Shown in pieces: positions 1 to 6,538 of a stretch of 64,000 nucleotides of DNA. The number at the start of each line of letters is the position of its first letter. Positions within the stretch are counted from its first letter, which is position 1. The translations under genes and the position numbers were made by a program. A model generated the notes under the pieces. That model was not told where the DNA came from and did not search any database. It saw only the letters and a program-made list of their open reading frames with translations. The DNA comes from an uncultured Lachnospiraceae bacterium (GTDB taxonomy: Bacteria; Bacillota; Clostridia; Lachnospirales; Lachnospiraceae), in assembly GCA_946552115.1 (NCBI GenBank), contig CAMNRH010000001.1:62001-126000 (forward strand), read 5' to 3'.

Positions 1-58
1 CACATCCCGGAATCACACATATTATGTAGTGTAAATAACCTATATGGAGGAATTTAGT

Positions 59-304
59 ATGAGTGATTTAAGTGCTACAAACTGTGGATGTGGCTGTGAT
101 TCAGCAATGGGAAGAGGCGGAGACTGCTGTGGTTTCGGCGGAAATAACAGCTGCCTGTGGATTATCCTGTTACTCATCTTCTGCGGCGGATGCGGCGGCG
201 GAATGAGAAGCGGTTGCGGAAACGACAGCTGCCTGTGGATTATCCTTCTTCTTATCTTCTGCGGCGGATGCGGCTTCGGCGACGGATGCGGCTGCGACTG
301 CTAA
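59..304 (+). CDS. small Cys/Gly-rich protein with duplicated hydrophobic segment
   Basis: An 81-residue protein with 15 cysteines and very many glycines. It contains two near-identical units, each a short hydrophobic stretch (SCLWIILLLIFCGGCG) flanked by Cys/Gly runs. The duplicated DNA lies at about 147-196 and 225-274, a 78-base (26-codon) offset. I recognise the type as the Clostridia proteins that databases label chorion class high-cysteine HCB protein 13; no function is established for them. The start at 59 is preferred because the Shine-Dalgarno TGGAGG at 45-50 lies 8 bases before it; the earlier in-frame ATG at 44 overlaps that site. The hydrophobic units are shorter than normal membrane spans, so membrane insertion is uncertain. 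It faces the convergent small gene at 343-495. Confidence 0.8.
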   Translation: MSDLSATNCGCGCDSAMGRGGDCCGFGGNNSCLWIILLLIFCGGCGGGMRSGCGNDSCLWIILLLIFCGGCGFGDGCGCDC

Positions 305-331
305 TCTCATTTAACATCTAAGCAAATAAAA

Positions 332-353
332 GGGCGGAGCAATCACTCCGTCC
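332..353. terminator. bidirectional hairpin terminator
   Basis: An 8-bp stem (GGGCGGAG / CTCCGTCC, one G-U pair) with a 6-base loop lies between two convergent genes. The minus-strand reading is followed by TTTTATTT, a good T-tract; the plus-strand reading has a weaker TTCTT tail. The stop codon of the minus-strand gene (343-345) lies in the loop. Confidence 0.6.
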
Positions 354-495
354 TTCTTAACGCTTTCTTATATTCTTCCATATAAATATTTCTTTCCTCC
401 AGCTTTCTTTCATCCTCTTCACTTCTTTTTTTCAGCATGCAGTCTTCATCCACCTCATACACCGCGTTGCCGTCAATAATTAATTTTCTGTTCAT
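343..495 (-). CDS. 50-residue charged hypothetical protein
   Basis: A short reading frame of 50 codons that begins MNRKLIIDGNAVYEVDEDCM and ends with a strongly charged, probably helical tail rich in Lys, Arg and Glu. A clear Shine-Dalgarno (AAAGGAG) lies about 7 bases before the ATG at 495, and the gene ends inside a hairpin terminator. The ribosome site, the terminator and the gene-sized free space on this strand support it as a real gene. I do not recognise the family and assign no function. Its 5' end is divergent from the gene starting at 604, with 108 bases between them. Confidence 0.6.
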   Translation of the reverse strand: MNRKLIIDGNAVYEVDEDCMLKKRSEEDERKLEERNIYMEEYKKALRRTE

Positions 496-603
496 TTTCA
501 GGACTCCTTTATCATATATTTTACATAATTAGAGTATGAACATTTCTCATAAATTCCATTCCTTTTACATATATATTTACAACGTTAATTTAAAGGAGTG
601 CTT

Positions 604-993
604 ATGGAACAAAAACCACCGCGTCTGATGACCCCTTTCGACAACCTGGTAACGCCGCCGAATCTTTATACCCTGAAGCTGCTTCTTCCATACACTCCTC
701 TTTCTATGCAGCGTATGCTCGGCATTTATATTAAATTTCTGGAGCTTCATCATACGTTCGAGCACTTTTACGGTTTTGGGAATCCCGATTCCTCCAGGAT
801 ATTTGACACTCTCAAGGATTATATGAAACCAGAGGAAAAAGAAATGATGGAACAAATGGAGATGATGATGAATATGATGGAAATGACACAAAACCAGCCG
901 GATATGTCCGATATGTCAAATCTGTTCGGCGGCATGTTCGGCGATATGTCCTGGCAGTCCGATACAGAGAAAGGAGATGACACAGATGAATGA
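604..993 (+). CDS. hypothetical protein with Met-rich C-terminus
   Basis: A 129-residue protein of unknown function. The first 75 residues look like a compact domain rich in Pro, Leu and aromatic residues (PPRLMTPFDNLVTPPNLYTL). The last third is a low-complexity acidic, methionine-rich tail (about residues 78-118, with runs such as EMMEQMEMMMNMMEM). The ATG at 604 is chosen because AAAGGAG at 592-598 lies 5 bases upstream; a GTG at 598 would be inside that site. The stop overlaps the start of the next gene, so the two are translationally coupled and probably act together. Met-rich tails may bind metal or mediate assembly, but that is only a possibility. Confidence 0.75.
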   Translation: MEQKPPRLMTPFDNLVTPPNLYTLKLLLPYTPLSMQRMLGIYIKFLELHHTFEHFYGFGNPDSSRIFDTLKDYMKPEEKEMMEQMEMMMNMMEMTQNQPDMSDMSNLFGGMFGDMSWQSDTEKGDDTDE

Positions 994-1264
994 ATGGCTG
1001 AACCACCCCCTGATGAAAGATATGGATCCTATCAAGCTTGAGCTGATAAAAAACGCGGCAAAGCGCACCGAAGGAAAAAGCGGAAAATCACTTGCTCCTA
1101 TCATGATGTCCCTGATTACCGGAGCACAGAAAAACGGCATCCGCTTTACGCCGGATGAAATGTCAATGGTCATTTCTATTTTAAAGGAAGGAAAATCAAA
1201 AGAAGAGCAGGCACAGATTGAAAATATGGTGAATATGGTCATGTCCTATGCGAAACGAAAATAA
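986..1264 (+). CDS. hypothetical protein coupled to the Met-rich protein
   Basis: A 92-residue, probably all-helical protein beginning MNEWLNHPLMKDMDPIKL. It contains a middle segment with GAQKNGIRFTPDE and a C-terminal helix rich in Met and Glu. No family is recognised. The start at 986 is preferred to 977 because AAGGAG at 971-976 lies 9 bases before it; 977 directly abuts the site. It overlaps the previous gene by 8 bases, a typical translational-coupling arrangement. A hairpin terminator follows directly, so the pair forms a two-gene unit. Confidence 0.75.
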   Translation: MNEWLNHPLMKDMDPIKLELIKNAAKRTEGKSGKSLAPIMMSLITGAQKNGIRFTPDEMSMVISILKEGKSKEEQAQIENMVNMVMSYAKRK

Positions 1265-1284
1265 GGCGGGTTTTTACCCGTCTT
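1265..1284 (+). terminator. hairpin after the two-gene unit
   Basis: GGCGGG and CCCGTC pair across a short TTTTTA loop just after the stop codon at 1264. The trailing T-tract is short (CTTAG), so termination may be partial. Confidence 0.5.
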
Positions 1285-1295
1285 AGTGTGATTTT

Positions 1296-1324
1296 CTTAT
1301 CAATTTCTCAAAATAAGCCGATAT
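1296..1324 (+). promoter_or_regulatory. possible sigma-D/sigma-28 type promoter for the chemoreceptor
   Basis: GCCGATAT at 1317-1324 equals the -10 consensus of the motility sigma factor of Firmicutes. It lies about 60 bases before a chemoreceptor gene, where such a promoter is expected. The -35 region (TTATCAA near 1297-1303) matches TAAA poorly, which keeps confidence modest. Confidence 0.4.
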
Positions 1325-1385
1325 ATTTATGGAAATGTCATGATTTTATTACGGACATAGAAACACAAAAAAGGAGATAAAAACC

Positions 1386-3092
1386 ATGATAAACTACATA
1401 CGAAATTTAAGAATCCGATTAAAGCTCTATATTTTGGTAGGCGTAGCACTGTTTGGCATGCTAATCATCGGCGGAATGTCTTTCTCTCTTATGGGAAAAC
1501 TGAATGAAAAAACAAATGATATTTCAACAAGCTGGCTTCCCAGCATAGATACTGGAAGAGACATGGCTGCTACTATTTCTAATATCCGCTTAAATGAGCT
1601 GGGCTATCTCACCGCCATTTCCGATGAAACGGCTGACGCAAGCCTCCAGTACCTCCAAAAGGAAAAAGAGGAAATGGATACTCTTTTAGAAAAATACGGA
1701 AGCTTAATTGATAAAGAGGAAAAGTCGTTTTACAATGCCGCGCTGTCTTTCTGGGAGCAGTACAGTCGGGCAGATGAAGAATTGATGTCATTGGCGACGC
1801 AGGGACGAAAGACCGAAGCCCGCGCCATCCTTGAGGGCGAATGTACAGAGCTTTATAATTCTCTCAACGGTGCTTTTAACGATATCATTACCTATAATAC
1901 AGAGGGCAGTGACACAGAAACCGCTGAAAGCGCGTCTCTTTACAAAACAGCGATTATCCTTTTGGCGGCAATTATTATCGCCATTATCCTGATTGGCGTC
2001 TTTTTCTCATTTGTAATTATACGCCTCATCAAGCAGCCCATTTCTGAAATTGAAAACGCGGCTGTAAAGATGGCGCAGGGGGATTTAGATATTGAAATTT
2101 CCTATACCTCAAAGGACGAGCTCGGCGTTCTTTCTTCACAGATGCGCGAGCTGGTTCACAAGCTTCAGGTAATTATTGATGATGAAAATAAATTCCTCGC
2201 AAAGATGGCGGCCGGAGATTTTACCGTAGATTCTGTATGTCAGGAGGAATACACCGGAAGCTTTCAGCCCCTGCTTGTTTCTTTCCGTACCATCGCATCA
2301 AAGCTTAATGATACCCTGCTCCAAATAAGCGCAAGCAGCACACAGGTCGCAAACGGATCCGAACAGGTATCAAGCGGCGCGCAGGCACTTTCTCAGGGTG
2401 CAACCGAACAGGCGAGCTCGGTACAGGAGCTTGCTGCTACAATCAATGAAATCTCCGATAAGGTGAAGCAAAATGCAGATAATGCACAGCAGGCAAATGC
2501 AATGGCCTCTTCCGTAAGCGATGAAATGAACACAAGCAACCAGAAGATGCAGGATATGATACAGGCAATGACCCATATCAGTACCAGCTCCAATGAAATC
2601 GGAAAAATCATCAAAACAATTGAAGATATTGCATTTCAAACCAATATTCTCGCCCTGAATGCCGCGGTAGAAGCCGCACGCGCGGGCACCGCCGGAAAAG
2701 GCTTTGCAGTGGTAGCTGACGAGGTCCGTAATCTGGCAAGCAAAAGTGCCGAGGCGTCAAAAAATACCTCTGCACTGATAGAAAATTCTCTGCAAGCTGT
2801 AGAAAACGGGACGCAGATTGCTGACGAAACAGCGCAGTCTCTTCTTCAGGCGGTAAATGACGTCCGTGAAATGACCGGTGTTATCAGTCAGATATCAGAA
2901 GCCAGCAAGAATCAGTCCGCCGCCATTTCCCAGATTACCATGGGAATTGACCAGATTTCCAGCGTCGTTCAGACCAACTCTGCCACCGCACAGGAAAGTG
3001 CGGCCGCAAGCGAAGAATTATCCAGCCAGTCGCAGCTTATGAAAAATCTGGTCGGAAAATTCAAATTAAAAACCGGTGTCTCCGGCAGATAA
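1386..3092 (+). CDS. methyl-accepting chemotaxis protein
   Basis: A 568-residue transmembrane chemoreceptor. Visible parts in order: a first membrane span (about 14-36), an extracytoplasmic helical bundle of about 150 residues of the 4HB_MCP type, a second span (188-212), a HAMP domain (about 213-265), and a long coiled-coil signalling domain (about 310-560). The signalling tip at 413-447 carries the hallmark [19 protein letters not shown] and ends in [12 protein letters not shown]. It would control the CheA-CheW complex from the inner face of the membrane; the ligand cannot be told. There is no C-terminal receptor pentapeptide for CheR/CheB tethering. The Shine-Dalgarno AAGGAG lies at 1371-1376. 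No other chemotaxis genes are in the window. The gene ends at a very strong hairpin. Confidence 0.95.
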   Translation: MINYIRNLRIRLKLYILVGVALFGMLIIGGMSFSLMGKLNEKTNDISTSWLPSIDTGRDMAATISNIRLNELGYLTAISDETADASLQYLQKEKEEMDTLLEKYGSLIDKEEKSFYNAALSFWEQYSRADEELMSLATQGRKTEARAILEGECTELYNSLNGAFNDIITYNTEGSDTETAESASLYKTAIILLAAIIIAIILIGVFFSFVIIRLIKQPISEIENAAVKMAQGDLDIEISYTSKDELGVLSSQMRELVHKLQVIIDDENKFLAKMAAGDFTVDSVCQEEYTGSFQPLLVSFRTIASKLNDTLLQISASSTQVANGSEQVSSGAQALSQGATEQASSVQELAATINEISDKVKQNADNAQQANAMASSVSDEMNTSNQKMQDMIQAMTHISTSSNEIGKIIKTIEDIAFQTNILALNAAVEAARAGTAGKGFAVVADEVRNLASKSAEASKNTSALIENSLQAVENGTQIADETAQSLLQAVNDVREMTGVISQISEASKNQSAAISQITMGIDQISSVVQTNSATAQESAAASEELSSQSQLMKNLVGKFKLKTGVSGR

Positions 3093-3128
3093 CTATGAAA
3101 GAAAATAAATATTAGAAATGATTCGTAT

Positions 3129-3178
3129 CAGAAATAGCCGAAAAATTTCCCTCATAAAAAATTTTTCGGCTATTTCTG
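3129..3178. terminator. 20-bp perfect hairpin between convergent genes
   Basis: Arms 3129-3148 and 3159-3178 are exactly complementary over 20 bases with a 10-base loop. The inner part is A/T (AAAAATTT), giving T-rich sequence in both reading directions. The right arm overlaps the last codons of the minus-strand thioesterase gene (stop at 3170-3172), so one hairpin serves both genes. Confidence 0.8.
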
Positions 3179-3634
3179 ACGGTCAGCCAAACGGGCTTCC
3201 TTACGTTTTCTTGCTCTCTCCCACTTTGCTTTCTCTTCTTCTGTCTCTAATAGAAGGCCCGGAACCGGAGTCGGCCTGTCCTTTTCATCCAGTGCAACCA
3301 TTGTAAAATATGCATGATTAATATGCGTTCTTTCACCGTCAAGCGCCTCCACAAAGCTGTCCACCTCTACCTCCATAGAGGTTCGCCCTACGTAAGTCAT
3401 CTTTCCTATAATGACAATAACATCCTTTTGATAAGCTCCTTTCAAAAATCTCAGGTTATCAACTGAAACTGTAATTACATTCTTATGCGTATGACGCTTT
3501 GCTGTCAGTGCGGCCACCTCATCAATCCACTGCATCAGAATTCCTCCGAACAAACGGCCTGCAGCATTCAAATGATTCGGTCTTACGATATGGACGGTTT
3601 CTACAACTGATTCTGCTACCTTTCTGCTTTCCAT
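3170..3634 (-). CDS. acyl-CoA thioesterase, hotdog fold
   Basis: A 154-residue single hotdog-domain protein of the YciA/BACH acyl-CoA hydrolase family, predicted to split acyl-CoA into free acid and CoA in the cytoplasm. The family signature around residues 19-45 is visible (HLNAAGRLFGGILMQWIDEV), with the conserved Asn-Gly-Gly-Asp/Glu arrangement, followed by the usual strand with SVDNLRFL. The C-terminus is a charged Arg/Lys/Glu helix. The start is supported by GAGGAG upstream. The gene stands alone between the chemoreceptor and the TruA-like gene, which is read in the opposite direction. Acyl chain preference cannot be told from sequence. Confidence 0.9.
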   Translation of the reverse strand: MESRKVAESVVETVHIVRPNHLNAAGRLFGGILMQWIDEVAALTAKRHTHKNVITVSVDNLRFLKGAYQKDVIVIIGKMTYVGRTSMEVEVDSFVEALDGERTHINHAYFTMVALDEKDRPTPVPGLLLETEEEKAKWERARKRKEARLADRQK

Positions 3635-3685
3635 TTTTTAATTCTCCTCATCTACCTGATTTCTATAGAATTATACCACAAAGTT

Positions 3686-3694
3686 TGTTATACT
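3686..3694 (+). promoter_or_regulatory. extended -10 promoter for the truA-like gene
   Basis: TGTTATACT is an extended -10 element (TGnTATACT) located 33 bases before the start codon at 3727. No good -35 is seen at the usual distance, which is common when the TGn extension is present. Confidence 0.45.
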
Positions 3695-3726
3695 AAAACT
3701 GATTTCACTTAAGAGGAGTAAATACG

Positions 3727-4464
3727 ATGAGAAATATCTTATTTGTAATAGAATACGACGGAAGCCGTTATCAGGGACTTACCCGTCAGGGAAAATCCGA
3801 TTCTTCCAATACTGTTTCCGGAAAGATTATGGATGTACTGCAGAAAATGACCGGAGAAATGAACATCGAAATCCATTATGGATGCCGGACAGAGCCCGGC
3901 GTACACGCCTATGCGCAGGTCGCAAATTTTAAAACAGAATCAGATATGGATGTCGCTGATATGAAGCGCTATCTGAACCGGTATCTTCCGATGGATATTG
4001 CCGTTATCAGTGTCCGTGAGGCGGCGACGCGCTTTCACGCTCAGCTTGCCGCCACCGCAAAAACCTACGTATACCGTATGTCAATTTCCGATGTCCCAAG
4101 CATCTTCAACCGCAAGCATACCTATCATTGCTTCAAGGTTCCGAACCAGAAAGCCATGCAGGACGCCGCCGCTCTCTTTATCGGTGTCCATGATTTTAAA
4201 AACCTTTCCGACTCAAAAACCTCCAAATCCACTGTACGTGAGGTTTACGGTATTGACATCTACAGCAACGAAGAGGAAATGCAGATTCTCATTGATGCCG
4301 ATGATTTCCTCTATAATATGGCAAGAATAATTATCGGAACATTGTTGGACATCGGCTTCGGAGTTCGGGAAAAAGAAGAGATTCCGGAAATCTTTAACGG
4401 AACTCTGGAGCCGAGCCCGGCTTGCGACCCAAAAGGCCTGTATCTGCAGGAAATTTCTTATTAA
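3727..4464 (+). CDS. truA: TruA-like tRNA pseudouridine synthase with altered catalytic motif
   Basis: A 245-residue protein aligning over its full length with TruA, which converts U38-40 of the tRNA anticodon arm to pseudouridine. Family landmarks: IEYDGSRYQG near the N-terminus, NTVSGKI, VHAYAQVANF, TAKTYVYRM, VHDFKNLSD and DDFLYNMARIIIGTLLDIG. The motif that normally reads GRTDAGVHA is GCRTEPGVHA here, so the catalytic Asp is Glu at residue 56 (codon GAG at 3891-3893). Several other usually fixed residues also differ (NTVQ to NTVS, FHAR to FHAQ). The family Asp is regarded as essential, so this is either an inactive or repurposed paralogue, or an enzyme tolerating Glu. Length is normal and the frame is intact, so it is not an obvious pseudogene. 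RBS is AGAGGAG at 3712-3718. Confidence 0.85.
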   Translation: MRNILFVIEYDGSRYQGLTRQGKSDSSNTVSGKIMDVLQKMTGEMNIEIHYGCRTEPGVHAYAQVANFKTESDMDVADMKRYLNRYLPMDIAVISVREAATRFHAQLAATAKTYVYRMSISDVPSIFNRKHTYHCFKVPNQKAMQDAAALFIGVHDFKNLSDSKTSKSTVREVYGIDIYSNEEEMQILIDADDFLYNMARIIIGTLLDIGFGVREKEEIPEIFNGTLEPSPACDPKGLYLQEISY

Positions 4465-4525
4465 TTCAATTGGGGACGGGGTTTTTTTAGAAAAACCCCG
4501 TCCCCAATTGAATTTACCCTGTCCC
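4463..4525. repeat. dispersed palindrome, copy A (also bidirectional terminator)
   Basis: Arms 4463-4486 and 4491-4514 are perfectly complementary over 24 bases, with core GGGGACGGGG / CCCCGTCCCC and inner TTTTT / AAAAA. The associated box ACCCTGTCCC follows at 4516-4525. It lies between convergent genes and overlaps both of their stop codons. It belongs to the same family as the copies near 8.2, 10.5, 24.2 and 58.7 kb. Confidence 0.85.
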
Positions 4526-5080
4526 TTTTTCTATTTTCTCCAGCGTATCCTGCTCTATCATTTCTCTGAGCCTTTGAAGATACGGAAATGCCTTTGCCTG
4601 CTCCTGCCCATAGGTAAGCTGCAATTCATATTCCAGCGGAAGCCATGTTTCAATGGACGACTCGTTATGCTGAATCACCGCTTCCATTTTATCAAGCGCA
4701 TGCACCAGCTTTGTCTCAGGTGTGATATTTTCCTCCAGCTCCTGAAACAGGCTCAAAATCTCCGCTTCATATTCTTTCGGAAGCATCGCGGCTATTTTTT
4801 GTATTCCCTGTTTTTCCGCTTCCCTGTGTCTCTGCTGTTTCTCGAAGCTTGGAACATCTCCCGTTTCTGCCTCCCCGAGGTCATGGAACAGGCACAGCCT
4901 CATTACCCGTTCCATATCAAGCTCCGGAAATTCATCCTTTACAAGCCATGCGAATATGCACAGCCTGTATGTATGCTCCGCAACGCTTTCTCTCCTGCCG
5001 CTTGAAGTCCAGGAATGTCTTGTATTGCATTTTAGCTTTTCCGCAATATGCATAAAATTAAGCAGCACTCTTACATCCAT
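4514..5080 (-). CDS. HD-domain phosphohydrolase
   Basis: A 188-residue protein of the HD superfamily, closest in layout to YfbR/HDDC2-type 5'-deoxynucleotidases. The metal-binding set is visible: His36 in SVAEHTYR, His66-Asp67 in LFHDLGE, and Asp130 in HALDKME. It probably hydrolyses a phosphate from a small nucleotide-like substrate in the cytoplasm; the substrate is inferred only from the family. The ATG at 5080 is preferred over an upstream TTG because AAGGA lies about 9 bases before it. The last three residues and the stop (GTG and TAA) are encoded by the repeat box of copy A, so the insertion of the repeat appears to have set this C-terminus. The next gene upstream on this strand is yjbQ-like, 22 bases away. 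Confidence 0.85.
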   Translation of the reverse strand: MDVRVLLNFMHIAEKLKCNTRHSWTSSGRRESVAEHTYRLCIFAWLVKDEFPELDMERVMRLCLFHDLGEAETGDVPSFEKQQRHREAEKQGIQKIAAMLPKEYEAEILSLFQELEENITPETKLVHALDKMEAVIQHNESSIETWLPLEYELQLTYGQEQAKAFPYLQRLREMIEQDTLEKIEKGTG

Positions 5081-5102
5081 CGTCAATATCCTTTTCTGTC
5101 TC

Positions 5103-5507
5103 TTATCCTTCCATAATTTTCACATAAAATCTGCGATTTCTCGGCCCGTCGAATTCACAAAAATATAAATCCTGCCAAATACCGAGAACCAGCTCGCCCC
5201 CGCTTAAAATCATTGTCTGGGATGGACCGAAACAGCTTGTTTTTATATGTGCATGGGAATTTCCCTCTGCATGAAGATACCCCGCGTGATGAGTTGGAAA
5301 CGTCTCCTCCATTTCCATTAAAATGTCATGTACAACATCCGGATCTGCATTTTCATTAATGGTAAAGCCCGCCGTTGTGTGCGGGGAAAATACAAGCACA
5401 ATGCCATCCTTAATCCCGCTCTTTACAATATCTTCCCGCACCATGTTCGTCACCCTGGACATTTGCTGTGCGCCTCTTGTTGAAATGTGATGTTCAAATA
5501 AATTCAT
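5103..5507 (-). CDS. YjbQ/UPF0047 family protein
   Basis: A 134-residue protein of the UPF0047 (YjbQ) family. Signature stretches are present: SPHTTAGFTINENADPDV at about residues 42-59 and GNSHAHIKTSCFGPS toward the C-terminal half. The conserved histidines probably bind metal. Members have been reported to show weak thiamin-phosphate synthase activity, which is why databases call them secondary thiamine-phosphate synthase enzymes; the true role is not settled. It lies between the HD protein (22 bases) and the patatin gene (11 bases) on the same strand, so the three are probably one transcript. RBS GGAG precedes the ATG. Confidence 0.9.
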   Translation of the reverse strand: MNLFEHHISTRGAQQMSRVTNMVREDIVKSGIKDGIVLVFSPHTTAGFTINENADPDVVHDILMEMEETFPTHHAGYLHAEGNSHAHIKTSCFGPSQTMILSGGELVLGIWQDLYFCEFDGPRNRRFYVKIMEG

Positions 5508-5518
5508 AACGTTTCTCC

Positions 5519-6376
5519 TTATTTTTCCAAATACTTCATAAGCCCGTCATACTCCCGCTTCATCAGAGAGTATCCGTGCTCATAAAAATTCATCAGCATG
5601 TCGTAATCCTTTTCAAGCCTTGATACAGCAGGTATCAACGGCCTTAAAACGTAAATTCTTCCTTCCTTTTCAAGACGCTCTATCTGCTCCATCTGCCAGT
5701 TATATTTTGCATTGCGCCGGATGGTCGTCCTTACAAGCTCCGGATAGGAACGATACGCTCTCCGGTATAACTTTGCCATTCCTTTTGTTACCGGCTTTTT
5801 ACGGTATCCCGGATTTCTCGTAAGTATCACCACGATTTTTTCATTTCCTTTTTTCAGCGCGCGTCCGACAGGAACCGAATCGGCAAGACCTCCGTCCAGA
5901 TACAGAGACTCGTCAATCCTTACCATCGGTGACACCAGAGGCATACTGCTGGATGCCCGGCACAGCTTCATAAGCCGCTCCCTGTCGCCGGTCTCCGTCA
6001 TATATTCCGCTCTCCCCGTCCCACAATTTGTCGTTACAATCTCGCACTCCATATCAGAAGCAAAATACGTATCAAAATCAAACGGAAATATTTCATTTGG
6101 GTATTTATCAAATACCATATCCATATCCAAAATACTTTTTTCCCTCACAAATTTGGTAAATCCATAATAATAGCTGTACTCTTTCTCCTTATGAATCATA
6201 CAGTCCCTTGTTCTTCCAATCTGCCTTGACACATAATCCACACCGTTGCAGGAGCCTGCCGACACCCCGATTACATGGGACAGATATACATCCCTTTCCA
6301 TCAGATAATCCAGCGCCCCGGATGTAAAAACGCCTCTCGTCGCACCGCCCTCCAGTACTATCGTTGCTTTTACCAT
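5519..6376 (-). CDS. patatin-like phospholipase family protein
   Basis: A 285-residue cytoplasmic patatin-type serine hydrolase of the RssA/YjjU kind. The oxyanion loop GGATRGVFTSG (residues 9-19), the nucleophile elbow GVSAG (Ser at about residue 40) and the catalytic Asp in DGGLADSVP form the expected Ser-Asp dyad. The likely reaction is hydrolysis of acyl esters in lipids, but the substrate is unknown. No signal peptide is seen. It is the first gene of a probable three-gene transcript (patatin, yjbQ, HD protein). The upstream gap is shared with the divergent ABC-F gene. Confidence 0.9.
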   Translation of the reverse strand: MVKATIVLEGGATRGVFTSGALDYLMERDVYLSHVIGVSAGSCNGVDYVSRQIGRTRDCMIHKEKEYSYYYGFTKFVREKSILDMDMVFDKYPNEIFPFDFDTYFASDMECEIVTTNCGTGRAEYMTETGDRERLMKLCRASSSMPLVSPMVRIDESLYLDGGLADSVPVGRALKKGNEKIVVILTRNPGYRKKPVTKGMAKLYRRAYRSYPELVRTTIRRNAKYNWQMEQIERLEKEGRIYVLRPLIPAVSRLEKDYDMLMNFYEHGYSLMKREYDGLMKYLEK

Positions 6377-6461
6377 CGCTTTTCAATCCCCTTTCCAATA
6401 CAAATCTATCCATCAAAGGATTTGAATGTATTCTAGCACAAATAAATATACAGAGCAAGGG

Positions 6462-6490
6462 TTGCCATTTCCTTGCATATTTGATAAGAT
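6462..6490 (+). promoter_or_regulatory. sigma-A promoter for the ABC-F gene
   Basis: TTGCCA (6462-6467) and TAAGAT (6485-6490) are separated by 17 bases, about 50 bases before the start codon at 6539. Confidence 0.5.
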
Positions 6491-6538
6491 AAGCCTTGAA
6501 ACGCTTTGAAAACAAAGAAATATAAGGAGTCTGAATAT

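Noticed and set aside
3727-4464. truA-like gene considered a pseudogene because of the changed catalytic motif
   Set aside because: Full length, no stop or frameshift, good promoter and ribosome site, and other fold motifs preserved.
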